Shown: positions 7,243-14,716 of the stretch, piece after piece
How positions within the stretch are numbered: the first letter of the stretch is position 1
Layout of the letters: each line of letters opens with the position of its first letter
Assembly (NCBI GenBank): GCA_902470095.1
Contig: CABRFG010000008.1
Span: 1-40,192 of the forward strand
From: an uncultured Collinsella sp.
GTDB taxonomy: Bacteria > Actinomycetota > Coriobacteriia > Coriobacteriales > Coriobacteriaceae
Direction: 5' to 3'
Length of the DNA stretch: 40,192 nt
Notes under the pieces: model-generated
What the model was told of the DNA's origin: nothing
What the model saw: the letters and a program-made list of their open reading frames with translations, nothing else
Database searches by the model: none
Position numbers and translations under genes: made by a program

Positions 7243-7755
7243 ATGAACTTTGAGGGCAAAGTTTTTCGATATGGGCGCGATGTTGACACGGATGTCATTA
7301 TCCCTGCTCGTTATTTGAACTCGTCGGATCATGCGCATCTGGCGGCGCATGCTATGGAGGATATTGATCCCGCGTTTGCCTCGACCGTTAAGCCTGGCGA
7401 CATCATTGTGGCTGAGGAGAACTTTGGGTGTGGCTCTTCGCGTGAGCATGCTCCGGTTGCTATCAAGGCTGCGGGGGTGTCCTGCGTTATTGCCAAGAGC
7501 TTCGCCCGTATCTTTTATCGCAATGCCATTAATGTGGGCCTGCCCATTATGGAGTGCCCCGAGGCCATCGATGCGATTTGTGCCGGCGATACCGTGAAGG
7601 TCGATACCGAGGCGGGTGTCATTACCAACGAGCGCACGGGCAAGACCTTTACGGCAGAGCCGTTCCCGCCGTTTATTGCCGAGATCATCGAGGCAGGTGG
7701 TCTGGTTGCGCGCACGCGTGCCAAGATTGCCGCGGCAAAAGCACAGGAGGCATAG
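7243..7755 (+). CDS. leuD: 3-isopropylmalate dehydratase, small subunit
   Basis: LeuD supplies the swivelling substrate-recognition domain of isopropylmalate isomerase. The 170-residue protein starts MNFEGKVFRYGRDVDTDVII and has NFGCGSSREHAPVAIKAAGV, the aconitase-swivel signature, and FYRNAINVGLPIME. It is the short class (about 165 residues), matching the LeuC type 2 upstream. The ATG at 7243 has GAGGT 7 nt upstream; an in-frame ATG at 7201 lacks a ribosome site and would add 14 unconserved residues. It lies after a large palindrome and before leuB with a 6-nt gap. Confidence 0.94.
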   Translation: MNFEGKVFRYGRDVDTDVIIPARYLNSSDHAHLAAHAMEDIDPAFASTVKPGDIIVAEENFGCGSSREHAPVAIKAAGVSCVIAKSFARIFYRNAINVGLPIMECPEAIDAICAGDTVKVDTEAGVITNERTGKTFTAEPFPPFIAEIIEAGGLVARTRAKIAAAKAQEA

Positions 7756-7761
7756 GCGATT

Positions 7762-8934
7762 ATGACGGTCAAGCTTGATAACCCGTTTGCAAACGGACCG
7801 AGTAGCGAGAGCTGGAGCTGCAACGTGAAAAAGACCTATAAGATCTGCTGCCTGCCGGGCGACGGTATTGGCCCCGAGGTCATTGCCGAGGGCAAGAAGG
7901 TGCTGGCTGCGGTGGGAAAACGCGCCGGCGTGGAGTTTGCCTTTGAGGATCACCTGATTGGCGGCGCGGCGATTGATGCCTGCGGCAACCCGCTGCCCGA
8001 TGAAACGCTTGCGGCGGCTAAGGCGTCATACGCCGTGCTGCTGGCATCCGTCGGTGGCCCTAGGTGGGATTCGACCGATCCGGCGGCACCGCGCCCCGAG
8101 CAAGGCTTGCTGCGCATCCGCAAAGAGCTCGGCCTCTACACCAACCTTCGTCCCGTAAAAATCTACGACGCACTCGCCGGCGCATCGACGCTTCGTCCCG
8201 AGGTCATCAAGGGCGTTGACATGATGCTCGTCCGCGAGCTTACCGGTGGCATTTACTTTGGCAAGCACGAGCGCTTTTACGATGAGGATGGTGCGGGCGC
8301 CAACGGTGTGGCTGGCCAGCGCGCGGTCGATGTGATGGAGTACCGTGAGTACGAAGTTGAGCGCATCGCCCGCCAAGCGTTCGAGGCGGCTCGCAAGCGC
8401 CGTGGCAAGGTGACGAGCGTGGACAAGCGCAACGTACTTGAGACGAGCCGCATGTGGCGCGAGGTCGTGCATCGCGTGCATGACGAGGAATACCCAGATA
8501 TCGAGCTTGAGGATCTGCTCGTCGACAACGCCGCCATGCAGCTCATCAACCGACCGGCCGACTTTGACGTCGTGGTGACGGAGAACATGTTCGGCGACAT
8601 TCTGTCCGACGAGGCGGCGCAGATTACCGGATCGCTCGGCATGCTTGCCTCGGCTTCGCTGGGTGACAGCGTGTCGCTGTTTGAGCCGAGCGCCGGCAGC
8701 GCGCCTGACATCGCGGGGCTCGGTATCGCTAATCCGCTCGCGCAGATTCTGTCGGTGGCAATGCTTCTGACCTATGCACTCGACATGGGCGAACAAGCCG
8801 TCTGGATTGAGGATGCCGTGGCGCGTGTGCTCGATGAGGGCTGGCGTACCCGCGACATCGCCGATGCCAATACCGCGGCGGACAAGATCCTCGGCACCGC
8901 GGCGATGGGCGACAAAGTCGTCGCTGCGCTGTAG
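7762..8934 (+). CDS. leuB: 3-isopropylmalate dehydrogenase
   Basis: LeuB oxidatively decarboxylates 3-isopropylmalate with NAD+, the third leucine-specific step. The protein (up to 390 residues) has CLPGDGIGPEVIAEGKKVL, the RELTGGIYFG substrate motif, DKRNVLETSRMWREV, DVVVTENMFGDILSDEAAQI (metal-binding Asp) and GSAPDIAGLGIANPLAQI. The residues before KKTYKICCLPGDG form an extra 20-odd residue N-terminus with no counterpart in typical LeuB. A GTG at 7825 with GGAG upstream is a plausible alternative start giving about 369 residues, closer to the usual 350-360. The ATG at 7762 is 12 nt from AGGAGG. Last gene of the operon, ending 14 nt before a hairpin repeat. Confidence 0.94.
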   Translation: MTVKLDNPFANGPSSESWSCNVKKTYKICCLPGDGIGPEVIAEGKKVLAAVGKRAGVEFAFEDHLIGGAAIDACGNPLPDETLAAAKASYAVLLASVGGPRWDSTDPAAPRPEQGLLRIRKELGLYTNLRPVKIYDALAGASTLRPEVIKGVDMMLVRELTGGIYFGKHERFYDEDGAGANGVAGQRAVDVMEYREYEVERIARQAFEAARKRRGKVTSVDKRNVLETSRMWREVVHRVHDEEYPDIELEDLLVDNAAMQLINRPADFDVVVTENMFGDILSDEAAQITGSLGMLASASLGDSVSLFEPSAGSAPDIAGLGIANPLAQILSVAMLLTYALDMGEQAVWIEDAVARVLDEGWRTRDIADANTAADKILGTAAMGDKVVAAL

Positions 8935-8947
8935 CGTCATCAGCCAA

Positions 8948-8984
8948 AACCACCACAAAGGTGCCTGTCCCCTTTGTGGTGGTT
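8948..8984 (+). repeat. Hairpin repeat A (CCTGTCC loop core)
   Basis: A perfect 14-bp inverted repeat (AACCACCACAAAGG at 8948-8961, CCTTTGTGGTGGTT at 8971-8984) encloses the 9-nt loop TGCCTGTCC. It lies between convergent leuB and the metallophosphoesterase, and its right end forms two bases of the latter's stop codon (8983-8985 on the minus strand). One of five related elements in the window. It could also act as a weak bidirectional terminator, but has no T tract. Confidence 0.85.
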
Positions 8985-9693
8985 ACCAGGGTGTTCTGGC
9001 GGTAGAGGACTCGATGGCCTCGTGACGCTTGAGCTCGCGGCGCATGGTTTGCGAATTGAGCCAGGCTGCCTGCCAGCCACGGATAGGGTAGTGCGCTTCG
9101 TCAAGTTCAAACTGCGTATAGCCGCAGGCGTTGATGATTGTTGCCCCGCATGCATGCCGACGCTCACGCTGAAAGTCGTGGCCATAGCATTGGTGCACAT
9201 GCCCGTGCACCATATAGTCGGCCCCCCAGGACTCAAGCGCCGTGTTAAAGCATTCGAATCCTCGATGTGGCAGATCATCCAGATCGCCCACGCCGGCGGC
9301 GGGTGCATGGGTGAGCAAGATGTCGCAGCCGCCGACCATCCTCACTTTGCGGGACAGCTTGCGCATGCGTTTGGCCATTTCGTGCTCGGTGTACATGTTG
9401 GCACCGTCTCGGTAGCGCATGGAGCCGCCAAGCCCCGCGATGCGGACGCCGCGGTACACGTAGACGGCATCTTCGACACAGATGCAGCCGCCCGGTGCAT
9501 GACGTACGTAGCGGTCATCGTGGTTGCCTCGCACGTAGATGAGCGGTTTGTTGATGACCGTGACCAAAAACTCAAGATAGTTCGGGTCCAGGTCGCCAGC
9601 TGACAAAATCAGGTCAACACCCTCAAAGCGTTCCTTGTGAAAGCATTCCCAAAGGCATCGTTCTTCGGTATCAGCTACGGCAAGGATTTTCAT
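8983..9693 (-). CDS. Metallophosphoesterase family protein
   Basis: A 236-residue calcineurin-like metallophosphoesterase, a family hydrolysing phosphomono- or phosphodiesters with two metal ions. Visible motifs in order are ADTEE (residues 7-11) in place of the usual DxH, AGDLDPNYLEF (GDxxD-like), YVRGNHDDRY (GNHD), ILLTHAPAAG (histidine ligand) and MVHGHVHQCYG (GHxH). Four of five metal-binding motifs are intact; the first lacks its histidine. No signal peptide, so it should be cytoplasmic. Its start codon overlaps the stop of the upstream ParB/BMP-like gene by 4 nt, implying translational coupling and a shared process. The last bases of the stop codon lie in repeat A. Substrate unknown; phosphodiesterases of this size (YfcE, YmdB-like) vary widely in target. 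Confidence 0.85.
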   Translation of the reverse strand: MKILAVADTEERCLWECFHKERFEGVDLILSAGDLDPNYLEFLVTVINKPLIYVRGNHDDRYVRHAPGGCICVEDAVYVYRGVRIAGLGGSMRYRDGANMYTEHEMAKRMRKLSRKVRMVGGCDILLTHAPAAGVGDLDDLPHRGFECFNTALESWGADYMVHGHVHQCYGHDFQRERRHACGATIINACGYTQFELDEAHYPIRGWQAAWLNSQTMRRELKRHEAIESSTARTPW

Positions 9694-11606
9694 AGGGCGC
9701 GGACCTTCGGCTCATCGTCGAGCTGCGGAATGGTGCCCACCACGTTGTCGGCCAGCCAATTCATCTCGACAATCTGCGTGCTCGGCAGCGGGGGAAAGCC
9801 CTCGATCTGCACCACGCCGTCTTGGCTATGGAGTTCGCCGCCAAATGGATTGATGGAGCCCTCGACGATGCCATTGCGGAGCAGCTGAACAAGCTTGCGC
9901 GTCTGATAAGGCAGGCCCGGAGCGTAGCGAATGTCGATAACGCCCGAGCTCATACCATACCAGTAGTTGACGGCGCGAACCTGGCTATCGTCACTGGTCT
10001 CATCCCAGGTGCCATGCAGCAGGCTTCGCACGATAAGCTCGTAGTATCGACCCCAGTTCCATACCGGCATGGCGATGCCGACGACCTTGCCATCGACCAG
10101 GCGGTGGAGTCCGTAGGCCGTGGGGTCTTCGAGCGACTTTGACATGTCGGCGCCGGTCATGACGCTCACGCCTTCGCGGCACATGGCCTCGGCAAGGCCG
10201 CCGGCGGGCACATCGCCCCAGGTAAGGATTACCTGCGCGCGAGGGTCGAGCAACGAGGCGCCGATGGCAAAGGCGTTGATCTCGCTAAGCGCGCCCGACG
10301 CAAAGACCGACGCATGATAACCGATGCGGTGGTTGTCCGCCATGCTGGCGGCAAGGGCGCCCAGGAGGAACTTGGCCTCGTACATCTTTCCAAAATACGA
10401 GCGCACGCTTTGGTGGGGAAGGCCGATAGAGCAGTTGAGGAATCGCATCTGGGGATACTCGACGGCGGCCCTGAGTGTATATTCCATCAGGCGGTGCGAG
10501 GTCGAGAAGATGACGTTATCTCCATGTTTGACAGCCGTTTCCACAGCGGCGTAGAACACGTCCGGATCGTGGCAGTCCTCGAACGCCTCGGTGCGTACGA
10601 TGCCGCCAAGGTGCTCATCGAGATACTGACGCCCTTGGTCGTGCAGGCTGTCCCAGCTCGACGTCGCACAGGGGAACTCATGGATAAAGGCGATGCGCAG
10701 GGGGTTGGCCGCCGAATAGACGGTCTTGCCCATAAAGAAGTTGAGCACGCCAGCGGTGGACTTGGCGGGCGTTTCTTCCTCGTCGACGCTCGGTGCTTCG
10801 ACAAGATCGACCTTGTCCTCGTCATTTTTGCCGGCAATGACCAGCTCGCGCCAAATCTTGCACAGGCGGTTTACGACGATATCCGTCGGCGTATCCAGCA
10901 GGCGGTCCTGGTTGTACACATTGAGGTACACGAGCATGGCGTCGGCAGGCGTAATGTCCAGGTGGTCGCCGCCTGCGCGAAGGTAGGCGCGCTTAAAGAG
11001 CAGGAAGGTGTGGCGCAGGTAGTCGACCTTTTTCTGCGGCCATTTTTCGATAAGGTTCTGACCGAGCATCTTGGCGAGCGTTTCGTAGCTTCCCTCACGC
11101 GAGAACTCGATCTCGTATAGGGGGCAGACGCGCCAAAACGCGCAGAACTCGCCGTACAGGCGGCTTTCGACGGAATCCCATGTGCCGGGGTAGAGACGGG
11201 TGACCTTGGCCGAAACCGTCGGGGCGTCTAGGAATTTGAGGACACTGACGCGTTTGTTGCCTTCTTGGACATAGAACCGATGCATGAACTCGGTGACGAT
11301 GACGGGGTCGCGATAGCCCTCGGTCACCTGGATGTCGTAGAGGTTGGACCACTTGCGGGCGAACTCGGTGCTAAACGGAAGCAGGGGCATAAAGTTACAC
11401 GAAAAGGCGGACTGACGGCCCTTGGTGACCGTGCCGACGACCATTTCGAGCGGAATATCCCGCAGGCCGACATTCTCTCGCTGACCTAAGGGGAGCTGAG
11501 CAACCAAGCTATCGAGGTCCGTAAGGTATGGATGCTCGCTTTGGCTAATGGCGCGTCGACGTCCTTGCTCGCCGCGCTTGCGTGCTTGACGATAGGCCTC
11601 TTCCAT
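9690..11606 (-). CDS. ParB-like and BMP-like two-domain cytoplasmic protein
   Basis: A 638-residue protein without a signal peptide or lipobox. The N-terminal part (about 45-170) resembles the ParB/sulfiredoxin-type fold: LRDIPLEMVVGTVTKGRQ..., and the EGNKRVSVLKFL segment comparable to the ParB GxRRxxA region. A middle helical part (about 170-290) ends in an acidic linker (VDLVEAPSVDEEETPA). The C-terminal part (about 300-600) resembles BMP/Med-type nucleoside-binding proteins: AFIHEFP..., SYFGKMYEAKFLLGALAASM, NRIGY-like segments and GADM. BMP proteins normally lie outside the membrane as ABC transporter receptors, so a cytoplasmic copy fused to a ParB-like domain suggests a nucleoside or nucleotide sensor. 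It overlaps the metallophosphoesterase by 4 nt. The domain assignment is by eye and the function is not known to me. Confidence 0.75.
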   Translation of the reverse strand: MEEAYRQARKRGEQGRRRAISQSEHPYLTDLDSLVAQLPLGQRENVGLRDIPLEMVVGTVTKGRQSAFSCNFMPLLPFSTEFARKWSNLYDIQVTEGYRDPVIVTEFMHRFYVQEGNKRVSVLKFLDAPTVSAKVTRLYPGTWDSVESRLYGEFCAFWRVCPLYEIEFSREGSYETLAKMLGQNLIEKWPQKKVDYLRHTFLLFKRAYLRAGGDHLDITPADAMLVYLNVYNQDRLLDTPTDIVVNRLCKIWRELVIAGKNDEDKVDLVEAPSVDEEETPAKSTAGVLNFFMGKTVYSAANPLRIAFIHEFPCATSSWDSLHDQGRQYLDEHLGGIVRTEAFEDCHDPDVFYAAVETAVKHGDNVIFSTSHRLMEYTLRAAVEYPQMRFLNCSIGLPHQSVRSYFGKMYEAKFLLGALAASMADNHRIGYHASVFASGALSEINAFAIGASLLDPRAQVILTWGDVPAGGLAEAMCREGVSVMTGADMSKSLEDPTAYGLHRLVDGKVVGIAMPVWNWGRYYELIVRSLLHGTWDETSDDSQVRAVNYWYGMSSGVIDIRYAPGLPYQTRKLVQLLRNGIVEGSINPFGGELHSQDGVVQIEGFPPLPSTQIVEMNWLADNVVGTIPQLDDEPKVRAL

Positions 11607-11621
11607 AATGTTGCTCCCTTA

Positions 11622-11639
11622 GTCGTTTAAACAACTATA
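11622..11639 (-). promoter_or_regulatory. Probable -10 region and palindrome before the ParB/BMP-like gene
   Basis: On the minus strand TATAGT (11634-11639) is a good -10 element; no convincing -35 is visible. Immediately downstream is a 14-bp near-palindrome (11622-11635) centred on GTTTAAAC, which could be an operator near the transcription start. AAGGGAG precedes the start codon. Confidence 0.35.
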
Positions 11640-11661
11640 TGAACCATGGTACCACGAATGA

Positions 11662-11700
11662 AAACCACTACAAAGATGCCTGACCCCTTTGCGGTGGTTT
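11662..11700 (+). repeat. Hairpin repeat B
   Basis: Arms 11662-11675 and 11687-11700 pair over 14 positions with one G-U pair and one mismatch. The loop reads ATGCCTGACCC, differing by one base from the GCCTGTCCC core of the other copies. The right arm supplies two bases of the mscS stop codon (11699-11701 on the minus strand). This copy appears partly decayed. Confidence 0.75.
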
Positions 11701-12466
11701 AGGCGATGATGGGGGCGATGGCGCGGATGCAGGCGTCGGCAGCGGTGAAAGTGGTGCTGTCGTCGCTGACGATAAAGATGATCTTTCCTTTGATGCCAAA
11801 GTCGCCGATTTCGCTAAAGAGCACGTAGGGCTCTTTGTCAAAGCCCGAGATGGGCGAGACGGCCGTTTTGGTTGCGCTCGTGAGCTCGTCTGCCAGCGCG
11901 TCAAGGGAAGCCCACTTAGACGTGTCCTTTACGGCAACGGGCACGGCCACGCGTCCAAAGGGCATCAAATGCACGAGCGTGTTCTTGGAGATGTTGGAGT
12001 TGGGCACAATGATGGTCTGTCCACAGGCATCCTCAATCGTTGTATGGCGCCAAGTGATGTCTTGGACCACGCCCGACACACCGCCGACCTCGATATTGTC
12101 GCCGGGCTTGATGATGCCCATAAAGGTCACTTGCATGCCGCCGATAAGGTTTGAGAGCGTGTCCTGGAAACCCAGGGAGATGGCGATGCCGCCGACGCCA
12201 AGAGCGGCGACGAGGGCGTTTGCATTAATGCCAAAACAGTTGTCAAGGATAAAGCTGCCGCCGATCATCCAGATGACGGCGCGCGCGATGTTGATGAAGA
12301 TACTCGATGCCGGTAGCGGGTTATCGTCTCGGTTAAGCAGATGGTTCAGGGTCTTGGATACGACCTTGGCGGCGACGGCGGTGCCTATCGCCAAGATGAC
12401 GGCCCAGATGATGTTGTGGACCCACCGTTGCTCAAAGAAATGAAGAATCGGCTCAAACAATTCCAT
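11699..12466 (-). CDS. mscS: Small-conductance mechanosensitive channel (MscS family)
   Basis: MscS channels open under membrane tension to release solutes during hypo-osmotic shock. The 255-residue protein has transmembrane segments near residues 17-40 and 60-80, then the pore helix ALVAALGVGGIAISLGFQDTLSNLIGG with the Gly/Ala packing typical of TM3. The cytoplasmic beta domain follows (GIIKPGDNIEVGGVSGVVQDITWRHTTI..., VPNSNISKNTL), then the alpha/beta domain. I place the start at 12466 because AGGAGG lies 9 nt before it; an upstream in-frame ATG at 12484 overlaps that ribosome site. The gene overlaps an upstream small exported-protein frame by 14 nt. Its stop codon is partly made by repeat B. 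Family assignment is secure; gating properties unknown. Confidence 0.93.
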   Translation of the reverse strand: MELFEPILHFFEQRWVHNIIWAVILAIGTAVAAKVVSKTLNHLLNRDDNPLPASSIFINIARAVIWMIGGSFILDNCFGINANALVAALGVGGIAISLGFQDTLSNLIGGMQVTFMGIIKPGDNIEVGGVSGVVQDITWRHTTIEDACGQTIIVPNSNISKNTLVHLMPFGRVAVPVAVKDTSKWASLDALADELTSATKTAVSPISGFDKEPYVLFSEIGDFGIKGKIIFIVSDDSTTFTAADACIRAIAPIIA

Positions 12467-12644
12467 GTAGGGAAACCTCCTCATGATCGTTCAACCATGA
12501 TACCCACCAAGAAGCCCGTCCGATCACATCGGACGCGCCGATAACTTGAGAAGGGGTGGCCGCAGCGGCGTAGGCTGGGGCGCCGGTGAGCGCACCGGCG
12601 AGAAGCGCAGCGGTCAAGGCAAGACGGGGAAGGAGTCTTCTCAT
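12453..12644 (-). CDS. Putative small exported protein overlapping mscS
   Basis: A 63-codon frame with a convincing secretory signal: basic start MRRLLPRL, hydrophobic core ALTAALLAGALTGA, and a likely cleavage site after PAYA. Only about 37 residues would remain (AAATPSQVIGASDVIGRASW...). An AAGGAA ribosome site lies before the ATG. The frame ends 14 nt inside mscS, so it may be translationally coupled to it. I know no family for it. It could be a genuine small secreted peptide or the N-terminal remnant of a longer exported protein whose rest was lost when mscS was placed here. The intact signal peptide argues that it is, or was, real coding sequence. Confidence 0.4.
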   Translation of the reverse strand: MRRLLPRLALTAALLAGALTGAPAYAAAATPSQVIGASDVIGRASWWVSWLNDHEEVSLHGIV

Positions 12645-12707
12645 GGCAGTTTCCTTAGTTCTTAACCAGTGGTTTCTGCTGACGCTGGATTATCGACATA
12701 ATATGCG

Positions 12708-12747
12708 AAAACCGCCGCAAGGGCGCCTGTCCCTTTGCGGCGGTTTT
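12708..12747 (+). repeat. Hairpin repeat C
   Basis: Thirteen perfect pairs (AAAACCGCCGCAA at 12708-12720 with 12735-12747), with one bulged T (12734) if extended into the GGG/CCC pairs (12721-12723 with 12731-12733). The loop contains CGCCTGTCCC. It lies in tandem with repeat D, 15 bp away, in the space between the small exported-protein gene and the ABC ATPase. Confidence 0.8.
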
Positions 12748-12762
12748 GACGTTTGCGCAGAT

Positions 12763-12803
12763 AAAACCTGTCAAAATAAACCTGTCCCTCTTTAGCAGGT
12801 TTT
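12763..12803 (+). repeat. Hairpin repeat D
   Basis: Arms AAAACCTGTCAAA (12763-12775) and TTTAGCAGGTTTT (12791-12803) pair except for two adjacent positions. The loop is ATAAACCTGTCCCTC. The right end forms two bases of the stop codon of the ABC ATPase gene (12802-12804, minus strand). The loop sequence is nearly identical, in opposite orientation, to that of repeat E at 39011-39051. Confidence 0.75.
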
Positions 12804-13596
12804 AGCTCAGCAGCATGCGGTCGTTGGCGAGCTCGCCGCCCGAGACCTCCTCGAACTTCTGGAGCAGGTCGGCGACGGTGAGCGACTTCTTCTCATCGCC
12901 CGCCACGTCGTAAATCACGTGACCCTCGTGCATCATGATCAGACGGTTGCCCAGACGGATGGCGTCGTTCATGTTGTGCGTGACCATGAGCGTAGTCAGG
13001 TGGTTCTCGTCGACGATCTCCTCGGTCAGGTTGAGCACCTTCGATGCCGTCTTGGGGTCGAGGGCCGCTGTGTGCTCGTCGAGCAGCAGCAGGCGCGGCT
13101 TGGTGAGCGTGGCCATCAGCAGGGTGAGTGCCTGGCGCTGGCCGCCCGAGAGCAGGCCGACCTTGGCGTTGAGGCGCGTGTCCAGACCGAGGTCCAAGCG
13201 CTTGAGCAGCTCAACGTACTCGTCCTTCTCGGCCTTGGTGACGCCCCACGAAAGACCACGACGCTGACCGCGACGCTTGGCGAGGGCTAGGTTTTCGGCA
13301 ATCTGCATGTCGGCTGCGGTGCCGCGCATGGGGTCCTGGAACACTCGGCCCAGGTACTTGGCGCGCTGCGACTCGCTCAGACGCGAGATATCGTTGCCGT
13401 CGAGCTCGATGACGCCCGAATCGAGCGGATACACGCCGGCGATCATGTTGAGCAGCGTGGACTTGCCGGCGCCGTTGCCGCCGATCACGGTTACAAAGTC
13501 GCCGTCGTTAAGGGTGAGGTCGACGCCGGTGAGTGCGCGCTTCTCGGTGACGGTGCCTTTGTTGAAGGTCTTTTTGACGTGCGAGAGCTTAAGCAT
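12802..13596 (-). CDS. ABC transporter ATP-binding protein
   Basis: The ATPase of an importer encoded with the next two genes. The 264-residue protein shows Walker A GGNGAGKST, Q-loop VFQDP, signature LSGGQRQ, Walker B RLLLLDEH and the switch histidine in MVTHNM. I start it at 13596 (MLKLSHVKKTFNKGTVTEKR), which overlaps the permease stop by 8 nt (ATGCTTAA); an upstream in-frame start at 13674 would lie deep in the permease gene. The DEHTAALDPKTA stretch and context match ATPases of the PF04392-type importer, of which streptococcal TrpZ is an example. Its stop codon is partly made by hairpin repeat D. Confidence 0.93.
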   Translation of the reverse strand: MLKLSHVKKTFNKGTVTEKRALTGVDLTLNDGDFVTVIGGNGAGKSTLLNMIAGVYPLDSGVIELDGNDISRLSESQRAKYLGRVFQDPMRGTAADMQIAENLALAKRRGQRRGLSWGVTKAEKDEYVELLKRLDLGLDTRLNAKVGLLSGGQRQALTLLMATLTKPRLLLLDEHTAALDPKTASKVLNLTEEIVDENHLTTLMVTHNMNDAIRLGNRLIMMHEGHVIYDVAGDEKKSLTVADLLQKFEEVSGGELANDRMLLS

Positions 13597-14512
13597 TTGC
13601 CTCATCCCCCTTCGTGTAGGAGCTGCGGAGCTTATAGCGCTCCCAAACCACGGGCACGCACAGGGCCACGGCAACGATCACGGCGGAGAGCAGCTTCATG
13701 TCGTTGGCATCCATGCCCAGCTGCAGCACGATGGCGCGGATGAGGAAGTACACCACGGAGCCAAAGACTGCAGAGGCAAGACGGACGCTAAACTGCGTCA
13801 GACCGCCGGGCAGCAGGCGGCCGAGCACCTCGCCGATAACAATGGCGGCAAGACCGATAACGATGGCGCCGGTGCCCATGCCAATGTCAGCGTACTTCTG
13901 GCTCTGGCAGATGAGCGCACCCGAAAGGCCGATAAGGGCGTTGGAGAGCACGAGGGCGATCACCTTGGTGGAGTTGGTGTTGACACCCAGGGCGCGGATC
14001 ATGTACTCGTTGTTGCCGGTGGCACGCAGCGCCGAGCCGATCTCGGTGCCAAAGAACCAGTACAGGATGGCGACGATGGCCACGGCCAGCACAATGCCCA
14101 GGATGATGGCAACGGTGGACTGCGGCAGGCCTGTCATGTGGCTGACAGACGAGAAGATAGTGCCCTTGGCAAGGATAGGCGTGTTGGACTTGCCCATGAT
14201 GCGCAGGTTGATGGACCACAGACTGATTTGCGTCAGGATTCCGGCGAGGATCGCGGGAATCTCAAAAACGGTGGTCAAGATGCCCGTGACGGCGCCGGCG
14301 ATGGCACCGGCGCACATGCCGGCCAGCACGGCGAGCAAGGGGTCGACGTTGTTGTTGACGATGAGCACGGCGCAAACGCAGCCGCCGAGGGCAAAGCTGC
14401 CGTCGCAGGTCATATCGGGGATGTCGAGCAGGCGGAACGTGATAAACACGCCGAGCACCATAATGCCCCAGAGGACGCCCTGCGAAATGGCGCCCTGCAA
14501 TGCAATGAGCAT
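13589..14512 (-). CDS. ABC transporter permease
   Basis: A 307-residue integral membrane protein with about eight or nine hydrophobic segments (for example VLWGIMVLGVFITFRLLDIP, VAIILGIVLAVAIVAILYWF, VIALVLSNALIGLSGALICQ). It has the LRATGNNEYMIRALGVNTN segment, comparable to the ATPase-coupling loop of the branched-chain-type permease family. It lies between the lipoprotein receptor and the ATPase genes, overlapping the latter by 8 nt. AGGAGG precedes the ATG. The gene order receptor-permease-ATPase matches TrpXYZ-like importers for aromatic amino acids or similar small molecules; the substrate is not determined by sequence. Confidence 0.92.
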   Translation of the reverse strand: MLIALQGAISQGVLWGIMVLGVFITFRLLDIPDMTCDGSFALGGCVCAVLIVNNNVDPLLAVLAGMCAGAIAGAVTGILTTVFEIPAILAGILTQISLWSINLRIMGKSNTPILAKGTIFSSVSHMTGLPQSTVAIILGIVLAVAIVAILYWFFGTEIGSALRATGNNEYMIRALGVNTNSTKVIALVLSNALIGLSGALICQSQKYADIGMGTGAIVIGLAAIVIGEVLGRLLPGGLTQFSVRLASAVFGSVVYFLIRAIVLQLGMDANDMKLLSAVIVAVALCVPVVWERYKLRSSYTKGDEANA

Positions 14513-14585
14513 GCTTCATACCTCCTAGGATAGGGTGGACACGTGATTTTCCATAATAGCGGTAACACTGCATAAAAGAGCTGCG

Positions 14586-14645
14586 GACGGATGTTTTGTC
14601 TCATCCGAAACAAGCAGGGCGAACGCCGGTCTTTAGCGTTCGCCC
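14586..14645 (-). promoter_or_regulatory. Tandem hairpins between receptor and permease genes
   Basis: On the minus transcript a perfect 10-bp stem (14617-14626 with 14636-14645) is followed by a 6-bp stem (14586-14591 with 14602-14607). They lie in the 204-nt spacer between receptor and permease. There is only a short T stretch afterwards (CTCTTTTATG), so partial termination or 3'-end protection of the receptor message is likely, giving more receptor than membrane components. No other feature is visible in this spacer except the permease ribosome site. Confidence 0.5.
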
Positions 14646-14716
14646 CTGTGGCTCAGATATTGAATAACGCGGCTATGGCACGAGCGCGGGCTCTAGATGC
14701 ATTGCCACGCATGACG

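Noticed and set aside
8948..12803. A CRISPR array built from the AAACC repeats
   Set aside because: Copies are irregularly spaced, palindromic with differing arms, lie at gene ends, and there are no spacers or cas genes.
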